Position numbers and translations under genes: made by a program
Assembly: GCA_035415815.1 (NCBI GenBank)
Contig: DAOOGR010000001.1
Location: 1 to 64,000 of the forward strand
Origin: Rectinema sp003452735
Lineage (GTDB): Bacteria > Spirochaetota > Spirochaetia > Treponematales > Rectinemataceae
Length of the DNA stretch: 64,000 nt
Reading direction: 5' to 3'
Shown: one piece after another, positions 16,477 through 24,513 of the stretch
Position numbering within the stretch: the first letter of the stretch is position 1
How the letters are laid out: the number at the start of each line of letters is the position of its first letter
The notes under the pieces: model-generated
Seen by the model: only the letters and a program-made list of their open reading frames with translations
Told to the model about the DNA's origin: nothing
Databases searched by the model: none

Positions 16477-16899
16477 ATGAATATTGCATTGATAGGTGCT
16501 GCATGTGTGCTGGGCTTTGGTGCCATTGGTTCTGGCATCGGGGCAGGAATTGCTGGCATGGCCGCGATTGGTTCCTGGAAACGATCTTATTTAAATAATA
16601 AAGCACCATCATTTTTGCTCGTTGCCTTTGCTGGAGCTCCTTTGACTCAGACTATATATAGCTTCATCTTGATGACCAGAATCATCAACTCAACAAAAGA
16701 ACCGTTGCTTTTGCTTGCAGCTGGCATTATGTCTGGACTCTCAGAAGGAATCTCCGCGATCGCACAAGGACAGGCTGCAGCTGCTGGCTGCGATGCATTT
16801 GGAGAGACTGGCAAGGGTTTTGCAAATTACATCATTGTTGTGGGCTTAGTTGAAACTGTAGCATTATTTACTTTGGCTTTCACTTTTAGCGTCATTTGA
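16477..16899 (+). CDS. atpK: V-type ATP synthase proteolipid subunit K
   Basis: A 140-aa double-hairpin proteolipid with four membrane helices. The ion-binding carboxylate is E126 (GLVETVAL) in helix 4. Helix 2 carries TQTIY (T57, Q58, Y61) and helix 3 has Q97 (AIAQGQ). In Enterococcus hirae NtpK the Na+ ligands are L61, T64, Q65, Y68, Q110 and E139. The T-Q-x-x-Y pattern and the 29-residue Q-to-E spacing are the same here, so Na+ coupling is predicted. Last V-ATPase gene; GGAGAG lies before the ATG. Confidence 0.94.
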   Translation: MNIALIGAACVLGFGAIGSGIGAGIAGMAAIGSWKRSYLNNKAPSFLLVAFAGAPLTQTIYSFILMTRIINSTKEPLLLLAAGIMSGLSEGISAIAQGQAAAAGCDAFGETGKGFANYIIVVGLVETVALFTLAFTFSVI

Positions 16900-16933
16900 T
16901 TAAGCACTTAGGAATAGGAGCTAAGTTTTCTTA

Positions 16934-18019
16934 ATGAAAGAGACGCACATTATAAAAGTGGGGGACCTGTTTTTAGGAGGCGATTGGCCTGTCAGCATCC
17001 AGACCATGTGGAAAGATGCGCTTCCTAGATTTTCATCGTCAGGGGATGCACAGCTGTTGGACATCCTTGAGAAACTTTCTTCCCTCAAAAAGCTTGGCTG
17101 TGACATTATCCGCTTTGCAGTGCCAGAAATATCCACTGCAGAATCGCTCGGGATGCTTGCAGGTCTTTCTCCATTGCCAATCGTGGCTGATATTCATTTC
17201 GATTGGCGAATAGCGCTTAGATGCATGGACTTTCCTATAGCGAAGATACGTATCAATCCAGGCAATATCGGTGCCGAATGGAAGGTTCGCGAGGTCGTAG
17301 CTAAGGCCAAAGACAAAGGAATTCCCATTCGTATAGGTATCAATGCCGGTTCATTACCTAGAGATCTTGCAATGGAACAAGATGTCGTAAGCGCGGCCAT
17401 AAAAGCGGCGGAGCGCGAAATTGAGCTTCTCGAATCAATGAGTTTCAACGATATCGTAGTATCGCTAAAGATGAACCAGCCAGACGAAGTCGTGCGAGCC
17501 AATGAAGAGTTTTCCTTACGCTATCCTTACCCTTTGCATCTAGGCGTCACTGAGGCCGGTCCTCTTGTGGCAGGAATAGTCCGCAATACCGCAGCGCTCG
17601 TGCCACTTCTAAAAAAAGGTATTGGAGCTACCATCCGTGTTTCTCTCTCCGATACCATGGAGCAGGAAGTAATTGCTGGCAAAGAAATCCTTGCTTGCGT
17701 AGGGAAAGGCAAGCATGGAATTAGGATTGTATCCTGCCCTCGCTGTGGAAGAGCATCTTTCGATACTCATGCCTTCGTTTCTAGATGGATGAATCGCCTG
17801 TATTCGCTAAACGCAGATATATCGATTGCCGTTATGGGCTGCATAGTAAATGGCCCAGGTGAAGCGCGACAAGCGGCTCTAGGCATTACAGGAGCAGGCA
17901 ATTCGGTGTTGATTTTCAAACACGGAGAAATTATAAGGCGAGTTGAAAAAGAGCAAGCTGATATCGCATTCGAAGAAGAACTCGAATCGTTATTGAAAGA
18001 CGAAATCAATTCCAACTGA
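16934..18019 (+). CDS. ispG: 4-hydroxy-3-methylbut-2-enyl diphosphate synthase (IspG/GcpE)
   Basis: A 361-aa enzyme of the MEP isoprenoid pathway. It converts cyclic MEcPP to HMBPP using a [4Fe-4S] cluster. The TIM-barrel part contains VADIHFDWRIALR and KIRINPGNIG, and the cluster site is CPRCGR with GCIVNGPGEA, giving three cysteines plus the Glu ligand. Length is typical of the two-domain bacterial form. It begins 34 bases after atpK with GGAG upstream and may be read from the V-ATPase transcript. ispE is also in this window at 36190. Confidence 0.96.
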   Translation: MKETHIIKVGDLFLGGDWPVSIQTMWKDALPRFSSSGDAQLLDILEKLSSLKKLGCDIIRFAVPEISTAESLGMLAGLSPLPIVADIHFDWRIALRCMDFPIAKIRINPGNIGAEWKVREVVAKAKDKGIPIRIGINAGSLPRDLAMEQDVVSAAIKAAEREIELLESMSFNDIVVSLKMNQPDEVVRANEEFSLRYPYPLHLGVTEAGPLVAGIVRNTAALVPLLKKGIGATIRVSLSDTMEQEVIAGKEILACVGKGKHGIRIVSCPRCGRASFDTHAFVSRWMNRLYSLNADISIAVMGCIVNGPGEARQAALGITGAGNSVLIFKHGEIIRRVEKEQADIAFEEELESLLKDEINSN

Positions 18020-18072
18020 GCACCAATGCTGTTGTAGGCCAAAGCTGTGCTGTATATGCTATTTTCTTCGAG

Positions 18073-18420
18073 TCATTCGCTTTTTTCTGCCATTTTTTCT
18101 GAGGAAGAATTCGATTCTGCTTTGATTTGACAGATCATCGCATCGATTAGATTCTTGATAAATGGATCAGAGATAGAATAGATGCGACGCGTTTTCTTTA
18201 CTTCGGAAGTAACGATTCCATAGTGTTTTAGAATTGCGAGGTGCTGAGATACTACTGGCTGTGGTTGATCGAGACAGCGCCAGATATCACCAACACAAGG
18301 TACTTCTTGATCGGCAATGAGGCAAAGAATCTTCAAACGAATAGGATGTCCGATTGCCTTGAACTTTTGTGCATAAGGCTCAAGTTTTTCTTCATAGCAT
18401 GTTTTTGTGGTCTGGTTCAT
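18073..18420 (-). CDS. ArsR/SmtB-family transcriptional regulator
   Basis: A 115-aa winged-helix regulator. The HTH core is KFKAIGHPIRLKILCLIADQ, then PQPVVSQHLAILKHYGIV as recognition helix and the wing KKTRRIYSI. The alpha-3 region has EVPCVGDIWRCL, with cysteines near the classic metal site, plus C9 near the N-terminus and C40 in the alpha-2 region, so metal, sulfur or redox sensing is possible. The start at 18420 (MNQTTK) is chosen because the -10 box lies at 18430-18435; the longer start at 18441 would lie inside the promoter. There is no Shine-Dalgarno site, so the mRNA is predicted leaderless. No obvious target gene is adjacent. Confidence 0.85.
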   Translation of the reverse strand: MNQTTKTCYEEKLEPYAQKFKAIGHPIRLKILCLIADQEVPCVGDIWRCLDQPQPVVSQHLAILKHYGIVTSEVKKTRRIYSISDPFIKNLIDAMICQIKAESNSSSEKMAEKSE

Positions 18421-18429
18421 AATGTCTAT

Positions 18430-18458
18430 ATTATATAGCAATTATTATAAAAACTCAA
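18430..18458 (-). promoter_or_regulatory. Promoter giving a leaderless arsR-type mRNA
   Basis: TTGAGT (complement 18453-18458), a 17-base spacer and TATAAT (complement 18430-18435). Nine bases separate the -10 from the ATG at 18420, so the start should be about three bases before it. Confidence 0.8.
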
Positions 18459-18529
18459 GTTGATAAAGCTGATAATGCAAATTGCATCCAGAATAGGCTA
18501 GCTAGATTTCTGGGTTCTGCCGATTTTAT

Positions 18530-18931
18530 TCAAAGTTTCATCGTACGCTGTGCTTTTGCAACTAGCCTGCTGCCAGTCTTAGAATCGATATGGTGGGTTT
18601 TTAGTATTTCATTTGTAATAATAGAGGGTTCTCTTAGGAATTGTTCTTCGGCGATACAGATACATGGGGGGAAATCAGGAATGCCTCTCCCAAGGACAAT
18701 CATTTTGCAGCCTTTCAGCGGTGCATAAAAGCGGACTAGCGCTGCAAGCAACTGTTGATGTAAGGGGAAATCTTTTCCTCGAATGATGACTGCCTCAGGA
18801 TTAAGCTCAGTAAGATGGTCTAATACTCGCAGAGGATCGCGATAAGCTATAGAGGCAATATCCTTATGATTTAATTGCCTAAGGACAACGTTGGCAATCG
18901 ATTTTTCTTCGATAAGAACTAATACTAACAT
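18530..18931 (-). CDS. Hypothetical protein, receiver-like alpha/beta fold
   Basis: A 133-aa protein starting MLVLVLIEEKSIANVVL. It alternates hydrophobic strands (MLVLVLI, AVIIRG, KMIVLGRG, CICIA) with helices, like a CheY-type receiver, but the conserved Asp cluster and the terminal Lys are not evident, so it is not a phospho-receiver by motif. No membrane segment. It is divergent from mfd across 65 bases. A TAAAAT box nine bases before the ATG (complement 18941-18946) predicts a leaderless mRNA. Function unknown. Confidence 0.65.
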   Translation of the reverse strand: MLVLVLIEEKSIANVVLRQLNHKDIASIAYRDPLRVLDHLTELNPEAVIIRGKDFPLHQQLLAALVRFYAPLKGCKMIVLGRGIPDFPPCICIAEEQFLREPSIITNEILKTHHIDSKTGSRLVAKAQRTMKL

Positions 18932-18953
18932 GGTATCGTAATTTTAGCACCCA

Positions 18954-18982
18954 TAGATAAAACTCGCTAAAAAGGCTATACT
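18954..18982 (+). promoter_or_regulatory. Candidate promoter of mfd, near-leaderless
   Basis: TAGATA at 18954-18959 (4/6), a 17-base spacer and TATACT at 18977-18982. The mfd ATG is 14 bases downstream and no Shine-Dalgarno is present. Confidence 0.55.
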
Positions 18983-18996
18983 CCTAACTATCTTCA

Positions 18997-21900
18997 ATGA
19001 CACAGCATACGATGAAAAAAGACAATCTGCAAGCGCTATTCGAAAAGATATCTAAAAATCCAGCATTGGGAAAAATCCAAAAGCTAGTAGAGCAGGACTC
19101 CTTTCCTATTCATATTCAGAATTCGGAGAATTCCTTGCTTGCTCTGTCTCTTGCTTCTTTAGTAAGGCGGACCAAAAGAAAATGCCTTGTAGTTCTTCCC
19201 TCAGATCATGAAACAGAAGAGTTTTCTCAGGATCTCGCACTTACAGGTGTTGATCTTCTAGATTTTCCCTTATGGTTTGGAGCCCCTTATAGGGCACTTC
19301 CTCCACGTTCTCGCATGTTTAGAGAAAGGGCCTCTGCACTTGCAAGACTTGCAGAAGGCGATTTTGAAATTGCTACTGTTTCAGCGCGCACTCTTGCGAT
19401 TCCAGTTCCACCACCTGAATACACTAGGAATCATATCCTGCCATTGAGAATTGGGGCAGATTTCGAACCCATCGCCATATCGAGCAAACTGGCGGAACTT
19501 GGATACTTGAGGGTGCCTTCTGTCAGCCTACCAGGCGAATATGCCGTGCGAGGTGAAGTGCTCGATATCTATATGCCTGGATATGAATACGCGGTCCGTA
19601 TCCATTTTGACTATGATCGTATCGAAAGAATAGTCCGCTTCGATCCTGAGACCCAAACAGGGCGTGAGCAGATTACTCAAATCCATGTGAGACCTCTAAA
19701 AGAACTCTTATGGGGTAAGGCTGAGATTGCTCAGCTTCAGAATAATGCTTCAGATTTCGTGCGGACTGATCCTCGTATTAGGCAGATTATTGAGAATCTT
19801 GACAGTGGAAAAGAAATGCTAGGCGAAGAACTTTGGTTTCCGCTTGCATTTGACAGGATAAATAACCTAATGGATTATCTCGACAATAAGGCAATGCTTG
19901 TGCTAGTAGCCAGCGAACGCATCGATGCAATTTCCGAAACGCTAAGGAAAGAATATGCCTCAATGTATCGGATTGCACTTCGGGAAATGCTTGTGCCACC
20001 GCCGCATAAGATTCATATAAACCTAGATGGACTATCTGCTGTTACCTCGTCTGTGCTGTACTGCCATGCATTGAAAGGAATCGATGGCTCTGTAGAGCGA
20101 ATATCTTTGGAAGCAGAGCCACAACACTCTTATTTTGGGAATATAAGGCTCTTCAAAGAAGAGTTGTCTGGTTTCAAAAAAGAAGACTATAAGACATGGA
20201 TAATTGCTTCTACTGAGCCACAGGCAGAACGAATTAGTTCACTCATTCAGGATGATTCTATCATTATATCTACAGGACCTATTTCTGCTGGTTTTACTAT
20301 ACCATCGCTCAGATTGCGAGTACTCGCCGAGCATGAGCTTTTTGGCAGGCGGAAACATGTGCCTCGCTCTATTGCCAAGACGAAGAGCTCTGTAATCGAA
20401 AGCTTTATAGAACTTACGCCAGGCGATTATGTAGTTCATACAAACTATGGCATAGGCAAGTTCATAGGTATAGAGCGCCTAATAGTCCTTGGTCTCGAGC
20501 GAGATTACATTTGCATCGAGTATGCAGCCGATGAAAAAGTCTTCGTGCCTATCGAACAAGCTAACCTCGTGCAACGATATATCGGCAATGAAGGGGAGGC
20601 TCCGCATCTCGATTCGGTTGGATCAAAGGTTTGGGAAAACAGAAAAAAAAGAGTCAGCAAATCGGTGGAGGAGCTAGCAGAACGGCTTATCAGGATTTAC
20701 GCTCGTAGAAAATCCGCGCATGGCTTTGCGTTTCCTTCCGATAACGAATGGCAGATCCAATTTGAAGCAACATTCCCATACGAAGAAACCGAAGATCAGC
20801 TAAAATGTATTGAAGAGGTAAAGCACGATATGGAGAGCCCAAAGCCTATGGATAGATTAGTATGCGGCGATGTGGGCTTTGGTAAGACAGAGATTGCAAT
20901 GCGGGCATGTTTCAAGGCCATCACAGCAGGCAAACAGGTTGCATTCCTGGCTCCTACCACGATTTTAGCAGAACAGCATTTCGAGAACTTTCTCGAGCGA
21001 ATTGGAGATTTCCCAATAAAAGTAGCATTGCTTTCACGATTGGTCGATAGAAAAACACAGAATTCTATTATCAAGGGATTGGCTGATGGAAGCATCGACA
21101 TGGTAATTGGAACTCATAGGATTCTGCAAAATGATGTCCATTTCAAGGATCTAGGGCTGCTTGTCGTCGACGAGGAACAGCGCTTTGGGGTAAAAGATAA
21201 GGAGCGGCTAAAGGAGATGAAAGTCGGAATAGACTGTCTCACTTTGACAGCTACTCCAATTCCTCGTACCCTTCATATGTCGCTCCTCAAGATTAGAGAC
21301 ATGTCTGTTCTACAGACGCCTCCGCTGGAGAGGCAGCCAATTCAGACTTTTGTAGAGGAATTTTCTCCTGAACTCGTCGCTCGTGCAATAAGAAATGAAA
21401 TAGCTAGAGGTGGTCAGATATTTTATCTCCACAATCGCATAGAGACGCTACCGGAGGTAGAGTACTTTATCCGACAACTCGTCCCTGAAGCTCTAGTAGA
21501 GAGTGCCCACGGAAAGCTCGATGGCAAAGATTTGGAATCGATAATGCATCGCTTTATTCATGGAGCATTCCATGTCCTTGTTTCTACTACTATCATAGAG
21601 AATGGCATCGATATACCAAATGTCAACACTATAATTATTGATAGATCGGATAGTTATGGTATTTCTCAGCTTTATCAACTGAAAGGCAGGGTAGGAAGAT
21701 CCGATAGACAAGCCTATGCCTATCTTCTCTACCCAGATAAAAGGGCTCTCAGCGAAATTGCGATGAAACGACTTCAGATAATATCCGATTTTACTGAGCT
21801 TGGCTCTGGCTTCAAAATTGCCATGAAGGACCTAGAAGTGCGTGGAGCGGGGAATCTTCTAGGACGCGAGCAATCGGGAAATATCTATGCGGTTGGCTTC

Positions 21901-22407
21901 GATTTATATCTAAAATTGCTAGATGAGGCGGTATCTAGGCTTTCTGGCATTGCGGAAGAGGAAGAAGAACCCTATCTTGAACTCGAGTATTCAGGTTTTA
22001 TACCAGACAGCTATATCTCGGTTCCAATGATCAAAATGGAAATCTATAAGCGTATTGCCTCTATTAGGACACAAGAAGAGATAGATTCTCTCCATGAGGA
22101 ACTTGAGGAACGCTTTGGTCCACTCCCAGACGAGGCTCTCTCTCTGCTTTCGCTTGCGGAAATGAGACTGCTATGCAGAAGACTCTCTATAGGGCGGCTG
22201 CAAGAGCGGGCAGGAATCGTTACCGTAGAGTTTTCAAAGGTTTCGAAGATTTCTGTTGAGAAGATTCTGAGACTCATACGTGAATCTGCAGGCACAATCC
22301 GTCTATCACCAGAAAAACCAAATGCTATTCAGATTCAGACAAGAGCAATTGGCCTAAAGGAGAAAAGTGCCTATCTCAGGGAGCGTCTTTCCCTTCTAGC
22401 CGGTTGA
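18997..22407 (+). CDS. mfd: Transcription-repair coupling factor Mfd
   Basis: A 1136-aa ATP-dependent translocase. The N-terminal UvrB-homology module contains GAPYRALPPRSRMFRERASAL. The RNA-polymerase interacting domain is around residues 460-540 (ELTPGDYVVHTNYGIGKFIGIE). The RecG-like motor has Walker A GDVGFGKTEIAMRA, Walker B DEEQRFGVKDKERLK and the TATPIPRTLHMS motif, and a C-terminal TRCF domain follows. It removes stalled RNA polymerase and recruits UvrA. The start lacks a ribosome site and lies 14 bases after a TATACT box. Its last 37 bases overlap the 3' end of the convergent RsmI-like gene. Confidence 0.96.
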   Translation: MTQHTMKKDNLQALFEKISKNPALGKIQKLVEQDSFPIHIQNSENSLLALSLASLVRRTKRKCLVVLPSDHETEEFSQDLALTGVDLLDFPLWFGAPYRALPPRSRMFRERASALARLAEGDFEIATVSARTLAIPVPPPEYTRNHILPLRIGADFEPIAISSKLAELGYLRVPSVSLPGEYAVRGEVLDIYMPGYEYAVRIHFDYDRIERIVRFDPETQTGREQITQIHVRPLKELLWGKAEIAQLQNNASDFVRTDPRIRQIIENLDSGKEMLGEELWFPLAFDRINNLMDYLDNKAMLVLVASERIDAISETLRKEYASMYRIALREMLVPPPHKIHINLDGLSAVTSSVLYCHALKGIDGSVERISLEAEPQHSYFGNIRLFKEELSGFKKEDYKTWIIASTEPQAERISSLIQDDSIIISTGPISAGFTIPSLRLRVLAEHELFGRRKHVPRSIAKTKSSVIESFIELTPGDYVVHTNYGIGKFIGIERLIVLGLERDYICIEYAADEKVFVPIEQANLVQRYIGNEGEAPHLDSVGSKVWENRKKRVSKSVEELAERLIRIYARRKSAHGFAFPSDNEWQIQFEATFPYEETEDQLKCIEEVKHDMESPKPMDRLVCGDVGFGKTEIAMRACFKAITAGKQVAFLAPTTILAEQHFENFLERIGDFPIKVALLSRLVDRKTQNSIIKGLADGSIDMVIGTHRILQNDVHFKDLGLLVVDEEQRFGVKDKERLKEMKVGIDCLTLTATPIPRTLHMSLLKIRDMSVLQTPPLERQPIQTFVEEFSPELVARAIRNEIARGGQIFYLHNRIETLPEVEYFIRQLVPEALVESAHGKLDGKDLESIMHRFIHGAFHVLVSTTIIENGIDIPNVNTIIIDRSDSYGISQLYQLKGRVGRSDRQAYAYLLYPDKRALSEIAMKRLQIISDFTELGSGFKIAMKDLEVRGAGNLLGREQSGNIYAVGFDLYLKLLDEAVSRLSGIAEEEEEPYLELEYSGFIPDSYISVPMIKMEIYKRIASIRTQEEIDSLHEELEERFGPLPDEALSLLSLAEMRLLCRRLSIGRLQERAGIVTVEFSKVSKISVEKILRLIRESAGTIRLSPEKPNAIQIQTRAIGLKEKSAYLRERLSLLAG

Positions 22408-23189
22408 AGCAGCTTCTTGCCAAGATTCATGGGTAAGCCAAAGCAGAACACAGCTGGTTGTTCTGGCAAGATAAAGGCTTCCTTCCGCCAAGAAGCAACA
22501 GACATCGACCTTATTAGAGGCTGATTGGTTCCTAGATCATATGCAACGCAGAGATAGATATTCTCAGGCAGTGCTTCAATACAAGCCTTCAATGTCTTTG
22601 CATTACGATATGGAGTCTCGATAAAGATTCTTGCTGCTTCATCGTGCATGGCTGCTTTGCCTTCACGAGCCAGCTCTTTTTTAAGCTCTTCGCTTTGGAT
22701 TGGCATGTAGCCAAGAAAACAGAATCGTTGGCCATTGAGACCAGAAGCAGCAAGGGCTAGGAGCAAGGAGCTATCGCCTCCAATTGGGACAACCCGCAAC
22801 CGTTCCTCATGTGCTAGATACACAAGCGCTGCGCCTGGATCGGCTATACAAGGAAGCCCTGCCTCAGAAAGGATGGCGCAGTCATAACCGCTTTTCAGTG
22901 CATCAATTGGGGCTTTAAGATCCTGAGCTTCCGAGTGTTCGCTTAAAATAAAAAAATGGACCTTAGAGAATTGCTCAGGCGAAAGCAATCTTGATAGAAG
23001 ACGCTCAGCTGTTTTCTGTGATTCCACTACAAAATATGGAACCTTTCTCATTAAAGTAAGAACATTTGGAGCTATCATATTCATGAGCTGGCAAGGCATC
23101 CAATTTTCAGGTGAATAAGGCCATAAAGGGGCTGGTATAAGATAAAGGGTACTGCTGCTTTTTTCAGTCTCTGACATGATATCTCTCAT
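22371..23189 (-). CDS. SAM-dependent methyltransferase, RsmI/tetrapyrrole-methylase fold
   Basis: A 272-aa protein of the tetrapyrrole methylase superfamily. Seen motifs are LYLIPAPLWPYSP at the N-terminus (the position of the LYVVATPIGN motif of RsmI), AILSEAGLPCIADPGA (GxPxISDPG-like), VVPIGGDSSLLLALAASGLNGQRFCFLGYMP and IFIETPYRNAKTL. RsmI methylates C1402 of 16S rRNA. This protein belongs to a shorter, diverged branch often annotated only as SAM-dependent methyltransferase, so the substrate is uncertain. It follows the FAD-subunit gene by 11 bases. An in-frame ATG at 23177 is a possible alternative start. Confidence 0.82.
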   Translation of the reverse strand: MRDIMSETEKSSSTLYLIPAPLWPYSPENWMPCQLMNMIAPNVLTLMRKVPYFVVESQKTAERLLSRLLSPEQFSKVHFFILSEHSEAQDLKAPIDALKSGYDCAILSEAGLPCIADPGAALVYLAHEERLRVVPIGGDSSLLLALAASGLNGQRFCFLGYMPIQSEELKKELAREGKAAMHDEAARIFIETPYRNAKTLKACIEALPENIYLCVAYDLGTNQPLIRSMSVASWRKEAFILPEQPAVFCFGLPMNLGKKLLQPARRERRSLR

Positions 23190-23200
23190 TTAGTCTTTAG

Positions 23201-24037
23201 CTATAATATACTTGATCGTTGAAGGTTATCGAGTGCTTGGGATATTAATGGTACGAAAAGCTCTGTATTCCAAAAGTTAGTACGAAGAAGACTTTCGCTA
23301 TACATTCTAAGGGCAGACTGAAAAACGCGTTCTGTCAAAGGATAGGGAGAAGAGACAATTTTCTGTTCAGCATCATAGTCTCGGTATGCACGCTGTCCAG
23401 CTATAACTAACTTAAAGTTAGAAATCGAGTTTCGTTCGATGGAACATGCAGAAACCAAGTATGCGCCATCTCCATCCGGGAAAATCCCTCCACCAGTCCT
23501 CCTAATAAAAAGGTAATCGATAGATTGAAGCGGGATTCGAATTCTTGTAAGTATTCTTCTCGACTCCAGAGTCGGCAAGCCCTCTTCATTAGTCAGGTAC
23601 CAGATATTTTTGATGCTTGTTCCTGATGGCCCTTTGAACTCCAGTTCCGTATCTAGGCATGCCAATAGAGGCCATAGAGCAAGGAATCTCTTTTGATACA
23701 TAAGATGCCCGCCAATCGTTGCAATGTTGCGTACCGCGGAGTTTGCCGTTGCTCGCAGGACTTCTCTGGCAGGATTCTTTTCGAAGGGATATACGGATTC
23801 GAGCTCGCTTAGAGAACATGCTGCCCCGAAAGATATCATACGTTCAGTTTTATGGATGGTTTTTAGTTCAGGTACATTTCTGATACACGCGATAGAAGGC
23901 TCGAAAGATAGATAGCGTGGTTCTTGAATATATCCGAAGCTTGTTGCGCCAGCTACTATCTGTATATTCTTTTGTCTCTCCATGATGACTATGAGTTCTT
24001 GAACACTATGCGGGTAGTAGATTTCGCTAAGGTTCAT
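23201..24037 (-). CDS. FAD-binding subunit-like protein of the xanthine dehydrogenase family
   Basis: A 278-aa protein with the CoxM/XdhB fold. The N-terminal FAD half contains IVAGATSFGYI (normally GGTDL-type) and the segment AVRNIATIGGHLMYQ, matching the R-N-xATxGGN FAD motif with H in place of N. The CO-dehydrogenase flavoprotein C-terminal domain is short. Its partners are the [2Fe-2S] and molybdopterin-type subunits upstream; overlap with the former is four bases (ATGA). The partners have lost key cofactor motifs, so xanthine dehydrogenase activity should not be assumed. Confidence 0.8.
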   Translation of the reverse strand: MNLSEIYYPHSVQELIVIMERQKNIQIVAGATSFGYIQEPRYLSFEPSIACIRNVPELKTIHKTERMISFGAACSLSELESVYPFEKNPAREVLRATANSAVRNIATIGGHLMYQKRFLALWPLLACLDTELEFKGPSGTSIKNIWYLTNEEGLPTLESRRILTRIRIPLQSIDYLFIRRTGGGIFPDGDGAYLVSACSIERNSISNFKLVIAGQRAYRDYDAEQKIVSSPYPLTERVFQSALRMYSESLLRTNFWNTELFVPLISQALDNLQRSSIL

Positions 24038-24513
24038 GGCAATTTTCTCGCTATAGCCAATTGTTGTATTAATTTTAATAGTGTATTAGCAAAGGCTCTA
24101 GGATCAATACATTGGCAATGCAAGCTAGCCAGGATGTCTGATATTTCATACAACGAAGGAGTCAAGGATCTATGGACCAACTCCATTGCTACAAGCATCA
24201 GCGAATTGTTGCAGTAAGTGCAGGACAATAGACCTTCCTTTTCGAGCTCTGCAGATAGAAGGTCATATTCCTTGCTCTTAGCAAAATATTCGATTGTTTC
24301 TACATGCTGTTCCCGCAGAAGGAAGGCAGGCAGAATATAGCTGCATACAGGTTTGCCATCATATAGAATAAGGCAATTGCTGCAATCCCTATCAGGACTG
24401 ATCTCAGAGAAACTTTTTATGCCACATTGATTAATAAGCACATCGAAAGCTCTCTCGACGCTAGTGATTGTGATTCTCTGCAAATTGCCATTCAAAGTAA
24501 ATTCAATGTTCAT
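24034..24513 (-). CDS. [2Fe-2S] subunit-like protein of the xanthine dehydrogenase family, degenerate
   Basis: A 159-aa protein shaped like the CoxS/XdhC small subunit. The usual N-terminal cluster C-x4-C-G-x-C...C is reduced to DCSNC with GKPVCSY: the first cysteine is missing and the fourth has shifted. The second cluster set CTYC and HCQC is kept as C-x2-C and C-x-C, though the CGFCTPG and CRCTGY contexts have diverged. One of two clusters may thus be lost. ATG 24513 is chosen over 24516 because of the distance to GGAG. It overlaps the molybdopterin-type subunit gene by 11 bases. Confidence 0.7.
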   Translation of the reverse strand: MNIEFTLNGNLQRITITSVERAFDVLINQCGIKSFSEISPDRDCSNCLILYDGKPVCSYILPAFLLREQHVETIEYFAKSKEYDLLSAELEKEGLLSCTYCNNSLMLVAMELVHRSLTPSLYEISDILASLHCQCIDPRAFANTLLKLIQQLAIARKLP

